Shown here one piece after another: positions 1 through 6,071 of a stretch of 8,775 nt of DNA. The number at the start of each line of letters is the position of its first letter. The first letter of the stretch is position 1. The DNA lies in assembly GCA_000970895.1 (NCBI GenBank), contig JYHA01000015.1:1-8775 (forward strand), read 5' to 3'. Under the pieces are notes generated by a model. The model ran no database searches, was not told the DNA's origin, and was given only the letters and a program-made list of their open reading frames with translations. This stretch comes from Candidatus Arcanibacter lacustris. GTDB lineage: Bacteria > Pseudomonadota > Alphaproteobacteria > Rickettsiales > Arcanibacteraceae. A program made the position numbers and the translations under genes.

Positions 1-504
1 ACAGGTTCTATTTCAAAAACTAATTGTATCATCATCTTCATCAATCAAATCAGAATGAAAATTGGCGTGATGTTTGGTAGTCCTGAGACCACTACTGGTG
101 GTAATGCTCTAAAATTCTATGCGTCTGTAAGGATTGATATTAGAAGAATTGGTGCTATCAAAGATAAAGAAGAAGTAACAGGAAATCAAACTAGAGTTAA
201 AATTGTTAAAAACAAAGTAGCACCTCCATTTAAAATCGTAGATTTTGACATTATGTACGGAGAAGGAATTTCTAAACTCGGAGAAATTATCGATATAGGA
301 GTGAAAATCGGTATAGTTGAAAAATCTGGCTCATGGTTTTCTTATGATAATGTACGTATTGGTCAGGGACGTGAAAATGTCAAAACTTACCTAAGAGAAC
401 ATCCAGAAACTGCTAATAAAATCGAAGAGCAAATTAGAAACAAAGGCGTTGCTGTTGCAGAACTTGCTTTAGCTAGCGATGTTGGGGCCTTAGAAGACGC
501 TTAA
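1..504 (+). CDS. recA: RecA recombinase, C-terminal part (5' end outside window)
   Basis: This is the 3' portion of recA, open in frame 1 from the first base (167 residues before the TAA). RecA is the ATP-dependent strand-exchange filament protein and the co-protease of the SOS response. The segment begins just before the FINQIRMKIGVMFG block, which holds the conserved Gln of the ATP-sensing switch (E. coli Q194) and runs into the DNA-binding L2 loop (SPETTTGGNALKFYASV). The C-terminal domain follows, with conserved blocks such as ETRVKVVKNK-like, LYGEGI-like (here MYGEGI) and GQGRENVKTYL. By comparison with E. coli the window starts near residue 179, so about half the protein is missing. The tail is short and ends ALASDVGALEDA, less acidic than the E. 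coli tail. Any internal ATG (for example at 55) is not the true start. The MazG-like gene follows after 6 nt, so the two are probably co-transcribed. Confidence 0.98.
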   Translation, partial: TGSISKTNCIIIFINQIRMKIGVMFGSPETTTGGNALKFYASVRIDIRRIGAIKDKEEVTGNQTRVKIVKNKVAPPFKIVDFDIMYGEGISKLGEIIDIGVKIGIVEKSGSWFSYDNVRIGQGRENVKTYLREHPETANKIEEQIRNKGVAVAELALASDVGALEDA

Positions 505-510
505 GTTAAT

Positions 511-882
511 ATGGATATAATCAATCAATTAGCTGATATTGATAAAAAAGCAAGGGATTTTGGCTTTGATTGGCCAGATGCAAATATGATTTTAGATCAA
601 ATTATCAGCGAATGCGCGGAAGTAAAAGAAGTTATAACAGAGGATCAAGGTAGTTTAAGACTACAGGAAGAAACAGGAGATTTATTGCAAGCAAGCTTTG
701 CCTTATGTTTTTTCTTAAAACTTGATCCTCAAACTATCCTAAGCGCCACCATTGAAAAATTCAAAAAACGTTTCGAGTTATTACAAAAAATAGCAAAAGA
801 ACAAGGTTATGATAATCTCAAAAACCAACCTACTGAGCTTTTATTTGATTTGTGGAAACAGGCAAAAGCTAGCAAACTATAG
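511..882 (+). CDS. MazG-type nucleotide pyrophosphohydrolase family protein
   Basis: This 123-residue protein has the all-alpha NTP pyrophosphohydrolase (MazG/dUTPase-like) signature. A metal-binding ExxE pair (E34, E37 in SECAEVKE) is followed about 17 residues later by ExxD (E54, D57 in EETGDLLQ), with helical segments on both sides. Family members hydrolyse (d)NTPs to NMP and pyrophosphate, often cleaning damaged or non-canonical nucleotides, and some lower (p)ppGpp. The substrate cannot be read from the sequence. It is a single-domain form, about half the length of E. coli MazG. The start ATG lies 6 nt after the recA stop with only a weak Shine-Dalgarno, which suggests translational coupling to recA. 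Its TAG (880-882) overlaps the end of the convergent toxin gene (stop 877-879). Family assignment is firm; function beyond nucleotide hydrolysis is inferred. Confidence 0.85.
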   Translation: MDIINQLADIDKKARDFGFDWPDANMILDQIISECAEVKEVITEDQGSLRLQEETGDLLQASFALCFFLKLDPQTILSATIEKFKKRFELLQKIAKEQGYDNLKNQPTELLFDLWKQAKASKL

Positions 883-1176
883 ATAGGCACCGTCATGATC
901 TGTAAACAGACCAAGCAATACAAGATAATTTTTATCTCTATAGGCAAGAGCTCTATATTTCTTCGAGAACCTAAAAGAATATAACTTTTCACCTTTAGAG
1001 GTTTTTTTGGAATTTATTAACTCCCAACGCAATCCCTTATCCATATGCAAATCATCCCAACTTAGCTTTGAAATTTTTTTTAAGGTATTTAAGATCGATC
1101 TTTGTTCATCTTTTTCCAAAGAAAACAAACTTTCCTGAAACTCAGGACAATTCATATCCAATGTAATTTCAGTCAT
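877..1176 (-). CDS. RelE/ParE-superfamily toxin of a type II toxin-antitoxin module
   Basis: This small 99-residue protein has the C-terminal signature of the RelE/ParE toxin superfamily. A beta-hairpin segment (SFRFSKKYRALAYRDKNYL, residues 67-85) is followed by LLGLFTDHDGAYL, which matches the LLSLHPDHDxAY ending typical of one RelE-like toxin group. The N-terminal half is helical and charged, as expected. Such toxins are usually ribosome-dependent mRNA endonucleases or gyrase poisons; which applies here cannot be seen. The ATG lies inside the 3' end of the antitoxin gene (8-bp overlap, ATGACTGA), with an A-rich stretch rather than a Shine-Dalgarno in front, so translation is probably coupled to the antitoxin. 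The gene looks intact, with no frameshift or internal stop. It converges on the MazG-like gene with overlapping ends. Confidence 0.83.
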   Translation of the reverse strand: MTEITLDMNCPEFQESLFSLEKDEQRSILNTLKKISKLSWDDLHMDKGLRWELINSKKTSKGEKLYSFRFSKKYRALAYRDKNYLVLLGLFTDHDGAYL

Positions 1177-1444
1177 TTTTTTCTATTTTTTTAGCAATTT
1201 CATCAAAATTATTAGATCTAATGTTTTTCTCAGCCCACTCTATCGCATCATCAATTTTTCTTTTATTTTCAATTGCATGTATCCATCTTTCATTATCTGG
1301 TATAAACTTACCTGGCTTGATGACAATTGTACCATCATCTAATTTAGAAATTTGCACTTGCTTACCTGCATATTCTTTACCTAATGAAATTTGCCCATTT
1401 ACACCAACTTGCTTAATAGAAAGAACATCATCTTGTGTATACAT
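1169..1444 (-). CDS. AbrB/MazE-like antitoxin
   Basis: This 91-residue protein is encoded immediately upstream of the RelE-like toxin. Residues 8-45 resemble a SpoVT/AbrB swapped-hairpin DNA-binding domain: an alternating beta pattern through VNGQISLGKEYAGKQVQISK and DDGTIVIKPG. Residues 50-91 are a charged helical tail (NERWIHAIENKRKIDDAIEWAEKN) of the sort that wraps and neutralises the partner toxin. The start ATG is supported by a GAGGG Shine-Dalgarno 4 nt upstream (1449-1453 on the plus strand). The gene starts 27 nt after a perfect inverted repeat that brackets the putative -10 box, consistent with autoregulation by the antitoxin or the toxin-antitoxin complex. AbrB-type antitoxins are better known with MazF- or VapC-type toxins, so the RelE-like partner makes this a mixed pairing. 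Role is inferred mainly from context and fold pattern. Confidence 0.8.
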   Translation of the reverse strand: MYTQDDVLSIKQVGVNGQISLGKEYAGKQVQISKLDDGTIVIKPGKFIPDNERWIHAIENKRKIDDAIEWAEKNIRSNNFDEIAKKIEKND

Positions 1445-1467
1445 TAATCCCTCACTAATAAAATCCC

Positions 1468-1504
1468 ATATTCCTAATATCCTATTTTAGCATATTAGGA
1501 ATAT
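1468..1504. promoter_or_regulatory. Perfect inverted repeat, probable toxin-antitoxin operator
   Basis: ATATTCCTAATAT (1468-1480) and ATATTAGGAATAT (1492-1504) are exact 13-bp inverted copies separated by 11 bp. Each arm is itself nearly palindromic (ATATT-3 bp-AATAT), so the site could bind two dimers. It overlaps the predicted antitoxin promoter, with the -10 box in the loop between the arms. A Rho-independent terminator for galU is less likely because the stem is AT-rich and no T tract follows on either strand. Confidence 0.65.
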
Positions 1505-1513
1505 ATTGCGCAA
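1484..1513 (-). promoter_or_regulatory. Putative sigma-70-type promoter of the antitoxin-toxin operon
   Basis: Read on the minus strand there is a TTGCGC -35-like hexamer (1508-1513), an 18-bp spacer and a TAAAAT -10-like hexamer (1484-1489). A start would fall within or near the promoter-distal arm of the inverted repeat, about 30 nt before the antitoxin ATG. Hexamer matches are moderate; the coincidence with the palindrome is the main support. Confidence 0.45.
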
Positions 1514-1542
1514 GTTAATTGATACTAATTGCGACAACTATA

Positions 1543-2412
1543 TCAAATATATTTCTTCAACATCTCTTTTAACTCACCCGCATCATTCTCTGCAGCATAA
1601 GCGATATTTGCCTCCAAAAATCCCATTGGTCTACCGCAATCAAATCTTTTACCAGTAAATTTCACACCATGAAAATTATCAGTCTCTAGTAACTTATTCA
1701 TTGAATCAGTGATTTGGATCTCCCCCCCTACTCCAGGACTAGCCTTTTCTAGAAGTGCAAAAATTTCAGGTTGTAAGATATATCTACCAATGATGGCTAG
1801 ATTTGAAGGAGCAGTCTCTTTTGAAGGCTTTTCAATCATGCTAGTTATTTTGACTAAATCCTCATTTTTATTAGCAGTATCAATAATACCATAATTAGAA
1901 GTTTGATCCTTATCAACTTCCATGATACCGACATAATTCCCACCATTTTTGTCATAGATATCTTTCATTTTTTTAAGCATAGGCTCAGCAGATAATAATA
2001 ATTCATCAGCAAGTAATACAGCAAATGGCTCATCACCAATAAAATTTCTAGCACACCAGATAGCGTGACCCAATCCCAAAGGCTCATACTGCCTAACAAA
2101 GGCAATACTTCCTGCATCAGGTAGCCAATTAGAGGTTAAATCAAGTTCTAACTGTTTGTTTTTCTCACCTAATATATCTTGCAATTCATATGAATGATCA
2201 AAATGATTATTAATGGCATTTTTATTTCTACCAGTAATGAATATAAATTCCTCAATACCAGATGCTCTTGCTTCTTCAAATATATGCTGAATCAAAGGCT
2301 TACTATTTACTGGTAACATTTCTTTAGGAAGAGCTTTAGTTGCTGGGAGAAACCTAGTACCTAAACCTCCTACTGGAAAAATTGCTTTTCTTAGTTTTTT
2401 TATTTTGCTCAT
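1543..2412 (-). CDS. galU: UTP--glucose-1-phosphate uridylyltransferase
   Basis: This 289-residue protein is full length for bacterial GalU. It makes UDP-glucose from UTP and glucose-1-phosphate in the cytoplasm, feeding cell-envelope polysaccharide and glycolipid synthesis. The nucleotide-binding signature GGLGTRFLPATKALPKEMLP occupies residues 15-34. It is followed by the LGLGHAIWCA block (112-121), the metal/sugar-nucleotide region VLLADE (132-137), the catalytic-lysine region EKP (194-196) with IIGRYIL (207-213), and GEIQITD (230-236). The start ATG follows a basic N-terminus (MSKIKKLRKAIFPVGG) with an AAGG Shine-Dalgarno 8 nt upstream. It is divergent from the tautomerase-gabD-prs operon and lies upstream of the toxin-antitoxin module on the same strand. 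I see no clear terminator in the 98 bp between galU and the antitoxin gene. No key motif is missing. Confidence 0.96.
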   Translation of the reverse strand: MSKIKKLRKAIFPVGGLGTRFLPATKALPKEMLPVNSKPLIQHIFEEARASGIEEFIFITGRNKNAINNHFDHSYELQDILGEKNKQLELDLTSNWLPDAGSIAFVRQYEPLGLGHAIWCARNFIGDEPFAVLLADELLLSAEPMLKKMKDIYDKNGGNYVGIMEVDKDQTSNYGIIDTANKNEDLVKITSMIEKPSKETAPSNLAIIGRYILQPEIFALLEKASPGVGGEIQITDSMNKLLETDNFHGVKFTGKRFDCGRPMGFLEANIAYAAENDAGELKEMLKKYI

Positions 2413-2439
2413 AAATAAGGCCTTAATTTTAGAAGTTTA

Positions 2440-2468
2440 TTGATAAAGTTTTGAGCTTAGTATAGTAT
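2440..2468 (+). promoter_or_regulatory. Putative promoter of the tautomerase-gabD-prs operon
   Basis: TTGATA (2440-2445) and TAGTAT (2463-2468) are spaced by 17 bp in the 92-bp gap between divergent galU and the tautomerase gene. An overlapping TATAGT (2461-2466) would give a 15-bp spacer. The -10 match is only moderate. An AGGA Shine-Dalgarno (2493-2496) lies 8 nt before the ATG at 2505. Confidence 0.4.
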
Positions 2469-2504
2469 CTAGCATGAAATAATAATTAATATAGGATAAT
2501 AAAA

Positions 2505-2858
2505 ATGCCTAATATACTTATAGTCCATAGTTCTAATATCTTAGAAAAAGATCACTTAAATCAATTATTACCAAATATACATAATTTACTAGTAGAAAAA
2601 CTCCCAACCAAACTTAATTCATGTAAATCTCGCATTATCATTTCTGATTCTTTTTTCATTGCAGATGGTACTTTAAATAAAGCTTTTGTCAATATGGAAA
2701 TAAAGATCCTAAAAGGCAGAGACAGGGAATTAGTTGATTCTATAGGCCATGAAATTATCGCTATGTTAGATCAATATTTCAGCGAATCAATTAATAAGTT
2801 AGATGCTGCTATTAGCCTTGAAATTAGCGAATTCACAGATTTTTATTATAAGAGATAA
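2505..2858 (+). CDS. 5-carboxymethyl-2-hydroxymuconate Delta-isomerase (CHMI) family tautomerase
   Basis: This 117-residue protein is close to the usual length of CHMI (HpaF) enzymes of the tautomerase superfamily. The sequence starts Met-Pro, so Met removal would expose the catalytic N-terminal Pro that defines the superfamily. Further resemblance to E. coli CHMI runs through the SRIIISDSFFIADG region (42-55), AFVNMEIKILKGRDRE (60-75) and a C-terminal SLEISEF block (104-110). Classical CHMI acts in the homoprotocatechuate (4-hydroxyphenylacetate) meta-cleavage pathway, but no ring-cleavage dioxygenase, decarboxylase or hydratase is present here, so that role is unproven. It is the first gene of a packed operon, with gabD starting 1 nt after its stop. 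A good AGGA ribosome site supports the start. Family assignment is good; physiological substrate is unknown. Confidence 0.82.
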   Translation: MPNILIVHSSNILEKDHLNQLLPNIHNLLVEKLPTKLNSCKSRIIISDSFFIADGTLNKAFVNMEIKILKGRDRELVDSIGHEIIAMLDQYFSESINKLDAAISLEISEFTDFYYKR

Positions 2859-2859
2859 G

Positions 2860-4314
2860 ATGTTAGAAAAATTAGCTGATAAAAAATTATTCAGAACAAA
2901 ATCCTATATTGCAGGTAGTTGGTGCGATGCAGATAATCACAACATCATAGAAGTGATTAATCCTTCTAATAAACAGGTCATTGGCACCATACCAAACATG
3001 GGTGAAGCAGAGACTAAAAGAGCTATTGATTATGCATACGGGGCTCTAGAAAACTGGAAATGGACAAGTGTTAAAGATCGAGCAGATATTCTATATAAAT
3101 GGTATGATTTGATCCTTGCTAATCGTGATGATTTAGCTACTATCATCGTGCTTGAACAAGGAAAAACCATTACTGAAGCTCATAAGGAAATTGCTTATTC
3201 TGCATCTTTTGTCAAATGGTTTGCTGAAGAAGCAAGAAGGATTTATGGGAAGATAATCCCCTCCCCCATTAAAAATCAAAAAATAATGGTAACATCAGAA
3301 GCAGTAGGAGTAGTGGGAATTATCACACCTTGGAATTTTCCATCAAGTATGATTATCAGAAAAGTAAGTGCGGCCTTTGCAGCAGGATGTACTGTTGTGA
3401 TCAAACCTTCAGAACTTACTCCATATTCCGCACTAGCGCTTGGAGAACTTGCATCTAGAGCTGGATTTCCTGATGGGGTTTTAAATATAGTAACAGGAGA
3501 AGCAGGAGCAATCGCAGGAGAACTAACTTCTAATAAAATAGTCAAGAAAATCAGCTTTACAGGTTCAACGAGGGTTGGAAAATTACTCATGTCCCAAGCA
3601 GCTGGTAATATCCAAAGATTGTCACTTGAGCTTGGTGGCAATGCACCTTTTATCATTTTTGATGATGCTGATCTTGATGTAGCACTTAACTGTTTGATCG
3701 CTGGTAAGTTTCGTAATAATGGCCAAAGCTGCGTATCACCAAATAGAATCTATTTACAAAAAACCATCTATGAAAAATTCATCGACAAACTAACAAATGA
3801 AATTAATAAAGTAAAATTAGGTGATTGCTTTGATAAAGACGCTACTATTGGTCCATTAATCAACCAAGCATCTATTGATAAAATCACCTACCTCATTAAA
3901 GATGCAGTATCTAAAGGTGCAAAAATATTTTCAGGAGGATCTAAAGCGGGAGAAGATGGATATTTTTTCCAGCCAACAATTTTAGTAGATGCAAATCATC
4001 AAATGGAGATTGCTGCTACTGAAATTTTTGGACCAGTAATGGTAATCTATCCTTTTGAAACTGAGGATCAGGTGATAAAACTAGCTAACGATACAGATTA
4101 TGGGCTTGCATCTTATATATTTAGTAAGGATTATGCGAGAATCTATAGAGTAAGTGATGCTCTAGAATATGGTATGGTTGGTATTAATGAAGCGATCATT
4201 TCTAATGAAATTGGACCTTTTGGAGGGATTAAACAATCTGGCATGGGAAGAGAAGGCTCTTATTTGGGTATTAATGAATATCTGAATATCAAATATAAAT
4301 GCTGGAATGTTTAA
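2860..4314 (+). CDS. gabD: Succinate-semialdehyde dehydrogenase, NAD(P)-dependent
   Basis: This aldehyde dehydrogenase (484 residues from this start) closely follows E. coli GabD from end to end (482 residues). It oxidises succinate semialdehyde to succinate, feeding the TCA cycle. Diagnostic blocks are TPWNFPSSMIIRK and CTVVIKPSELTP of the cofactor-binding region, the FTGST turn, the general-base Glu in LELGGN (E257), and the catalytic Cys in FRNNGQSC (C291). The 34-residue Glu-Cys spacing is normal for the superfamily. The C-terminal EIFGPVM and PFGGIKQSGMGREGS motifs are intact. A longer reading frame opens at 2803, but its extra 19 residues lie inside the tautomerase gene. The ATG at 2860 matches GabD N-termini (DKKLFRTKSYIAGSW) and sits 1 nt after the upstream stop, so it is preferred. 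Substrate specificity rests on similarity and is not certain. Confidence 0.94.
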   Translation: MLEKLADKKLFRTKSYIAGSWCDADNHNIIEVINPSNKQVIGTIPNMGEAETKRAIDYAYGALENWKWTSVKDRADILYKWYDLILANRDDLATIIVLEQGKTITEAHKEIAYSASFVKWFAEEARRIYGKIIPSPIKNQKIMVTSEAVGVVGIITPWNFPSSMIIRKVSAAFAAGCTVVIKPSELTPYSALALGELASRAGFPDGVLNIVTGEAGAIAGELTSNKIVKKISFTGSTRVGKLLMSQAAGNIQRLSLELGGNAPFIIFDDADLDVALNCLIAGKFRNNGQSCVSPNRIYLQKTIYEKFIDKLTNEINKVKLGDCFDKDATIGPLINQASIDKITYLIKDAVSKGAKIFSGGSKAGEDGYFFQPTILVDANHQMEIAATEIFGPVMVIYPFETEDQVIKLANDTDYGLASYIFSKDYARIYRVSDALEYGMVGINEAIISNEIGPFGGIKQSGMGREGSYLGINEYLNIKYKCWNV

Positions 4315-5199
4315 GTGAAAATTCTATCAACAACTAATAGCGTAGATCTAGCTAAAAAAATAGCTAATAGAATTTTATGTGAATATATAAATACTGATGT
4401 TACTAGATTTAATGATTTAGAACTTAGAATCCAAATTGAGAAAAATTTAAATTCAGAAGAAGCAGTAATTATAAGCTCCATCTCAAGCCCAGCTAATGAC
4501 CATCTGATGGAATTATTACTAATTGCTGATGCTGCTAAAAATGCGCATGCATCCAAAATAACAGCTATCATAACTTATTTTGGCTACGGGCGACAAGATC
4601 GAATTTCATATAATTACAGCCCCATATCTGCAAAATTAGTTGCTGGCTTAATTGAGGCTGCTGGTATAGACAAAATCATCACTCTTGATTTACATTCAAC
4701 ATCAATTTCAGATTTTTTTAATATAGAACATTATAACATCACTTCCTTACCCTTATTTATAGATGATATTAAAAAAATTCCAAATTGCATGATCATCTCA
4801 CCTGATGAAGGTGGAATATTCCGCGCGCAAGAATATGCAAGTAAATTAAACTTGGATTTAGCTTACATTGATAAAATTAGAGATGAGAATAATATTTGCC
4901 ATATGAATAATATCAGCCAAAATGTTATAAATAAAAATTGCGTTATTATCGATGATATAATAGATAGCGCTTCAACCATCTGCAAGGCATCCCAATTACT
5001 AATGCAAAAAGGTGCTACTTCAGTTTGCGCCTATATTACTCACGGCGTATTATCAAAAGATGCTATAAAAAAAATAGAAGACTCCTCACTTACTAAAATT
5101 ACTATTACCAACTCTATTGTAAACAATATAACTTCAAATAAATTTCAAATCCTTGATATTGAACCATTATTTTCCTCAAAACCCACGCCAACAATATAA
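4315..5199 (+). CDS. prs: Ribose-phosphate pyrophosphokinase (PRPP synthetase), short form
   Basis: This cytoplasmic enzyme transfers pyrophosphate from ATP to ribose-5-phosphate, giving PRPP for nucleotide, histidine, tryptophan and NAD synthesis. Family blocks occur in order: RFND (31-34), ISSPANDHLMELLLIADA (57-74), the ATP-site YGRQDR (91-96), LDLHS (124-128), SPDEGG (161-166), the DKIR equivalent of the catalytic DKRR (185-188) and the PRPP-binding loop DDIIDSAST (212-220). At 294 residues it is about 20 shorter than the usual 310-320; the missing part is mostly the C-terminal helix, since the protein ends soon after the ILDIEPLF segment. The PRPP loop reads SAST where TAGT or TGGT is usual. 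The start is GTG, directly abutting the gabD stop TAA with zero spacing, so translation is probably coupled to gabD. All catalytic positions I can identify are kept, so I regard it as functional but divergent. Confidence 0.9.
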   Translation: MKILSTTNSVDLAKKIANRILCEYINTDVTRFNDLELRIQIEKNLNSEEAVIISSISSPANDHLMELLLIADAAKNAHASKITAIITYFGYGRQDRISYNYSPISAKLVAGLIEAAGIDKIITLDLHSTSISDFFNIEHYNITSLPLFIDDIKKIPNCMIISPDEGGIFRAQEYASKLNLDLAYIDKIRDENNICHMNNISQNVINKNCVIIDDIIDSASTICKASQLLMQKGATSVCAYITHGVLSKDAIKKIEDSSLTKITITNSIVNNITSNKFQILDIEPLFSSKPTPTI

Positions 5200-5231
5200 T
5201 TAACAAATTAACCTTATATTAATTTATTAAT

Positions 5232-5248
5232 TATATACTGTATATACT
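5232..5248. promoter_or_regulatory. AT-rich dyad upstream of the 248-aa ORFan, possible promoter or operator
   Basis: TATATAC-T-GTATATA (5232-5246) is a perfect 7-bp dyad around one base, and TATATACT also occurs as a direct repeat (5232-5239 and 5241-5248). The second copy contains TATACT, a fair -10 box for the downstream gene about 77 nt before its ATG, but no convincing -35 hexamer lies at the right distance. Confidence 0.3.
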
Positions 5249-5278
5249 AGCTAAATTATTAATAACACCCAGTTCGGG

Positions 5279-5307
5279 ACAAAAGAGATACGTCATCCTG
5301 GAGCTGG
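5279..5307 (+). repeat. Partial copy of the dispersed CGTCATCC palindromic repeat
   Basis: ACAAAAGAGATACGTCATCC followed by TGGAG closely matches the left edge of the repeat at 8246-8269 (ACAAAAAAGAGGTCGTCATC, then CTAGAG). CGTCATCCTGGAG (5291-5303) is identical to the reverse complement of 8393-8405. The matching GGATCC half is absent, so only the 5' side is present or recognisable. It ends 17 nt before the ORFan start codon and therefore probably forms part of its leader. Confidence 0.6.
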
Positions 5308-5324
5308 TGTAATAGGGGGTAGTT

Positions 5325-6071
5325 ATGAAACATACATCTAAAAAGCAAAATACACCAACTCCAAGAGAAAATAACAATAATGATAATCATCATGTCGTCC
5401 AACATTCTAGTTGCTTGCCAGGATTCATGAATAGTTTAAGAGCGCTACTACCATTTATATTTACTACTGCCGAAATTGTAGAAGATATAGTAGTTGATGC
5501 TATTGTACCAAATCAAGCAGCTAGAGAAGAAATAACAGGAGAAATACATGAAGCAAACAATGCTTTAGAAGCCCTAATAACAGCAGGAACTAATTTAGCA
5601 GAAAATAATATTGTAAATACAAGAATTCCCAACGAAGAACATCCAAATATAGAAGCAATATCACAAGAAGTAAGAAGCGGGGTAGATATAGCAATAGACT
5701 TTGCAAGCACAATAGCAACAACAGTAGCATTAGCAGAATTAGATCAACATCATCTACCATCATCTCTTGCTAACCCAACCGCCTCTTCTATTAATCAAAT
5801 GGCTGATGTTGTTAAAAAAGGTGCAAATATAGCAATTGATGGACTTACAGATGTAACCGAATATATGGAAGAAACCGAAGAAGGAATAATGGAAAACATA
5901 GGAAACATAATGGTTTTAGCTGATAATAATGATTATGAAGAAGATGGAGATTATGATATTGGCAATGGTGATGGAATAATAAATATCAATCCATATTCTA
6001 CAGCAGCCGCAATATTAGGAATTGTACTATCTTATAGTATAGCTCATCATGGTGGATGCAATATTTCTTAA
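5325..6071 (+). CDS. Hypothetical protein, acidic, with internal repeat and C-terminal hydrophobic segment
   Basis: I do not recognise this 248-residue protein. Residues 1-30 are polar and low-complexity (Asn/His-rich, with a run of four Asn), ending in a lone Cys. Residues 31-61 are mostly hydrophobic (LPGFMNSLRALLPFIFTTAE onward). The middle is alpha-helical in pattern and contains an internal repeat with a 47-residue period: IEAISQEVRSGVDIAID (109-125) against INQMADVVKKGANIAID (156-172), both with VxxGxxIAID. Residues 196-220 are Asp/Asn/Gly-rich and acidic. Residues 224-240 (YSTAAAILGIVLSYSIA) look like a single membrane segment, with the tail HHGGCNIS behind it. There is no classical signal peptide. 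The ATG has a GGGGG ribosome site 5 nt upstream. Its stop overlaps the end of convergent ispG by 4 nt. A membrane-anchored or secreted host-interaction protein is possible but only inferred. Confidence 0.75.
   Translation: MKHTSKKQNTPTPRENNNNDNHHVVQHSSCLPGFMNSLRALLPFIFTTAEIVEDIVVDAIVPNQAAREEITGEIHEANNALEALITAGTNLAENNIVNTRIPNEEHPNIEAISQEVRSGVDIAIDFASTIATTVALAELDQHHLPSSLANPTASSINQMADVVKKGANIAIDGLTDVTEYMEETEEGIMENIGNIMVLADNNDYEEDGDYDIGNGDGIININPYSTAAAILGIVLSYSIAHHGGCNIS

Noticed and set aside
1468..1504. Reading the palindrome as a Rho-independent terminator of galU
   Set aside because: The stem is AT-rich and no T run follows on the minus strand; its overlap with a promoter-like sequence fits an operator better.
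2803..2859. 19-residue N-terminal extension of GabD from an upstream ATG
   Set aside because: It lies wholly within the tautomerase gene, has no similarity to GabD N-termini, and the ATG at 2860 gives the expected length.
3276..3656. 126-codon minus-strand frame inside gabD
   Set aside because: It is antisense to a highly conserved part of gabD and reads as a Pro/Ser/Ala-rich shadow of that gene's codon pattern.
5200..5260. AT-rich stretch after prs as an intrinsic terminator
   Set aside because: Only weak A/T pairing is present, with no GC-containing stem followed by a T tract.
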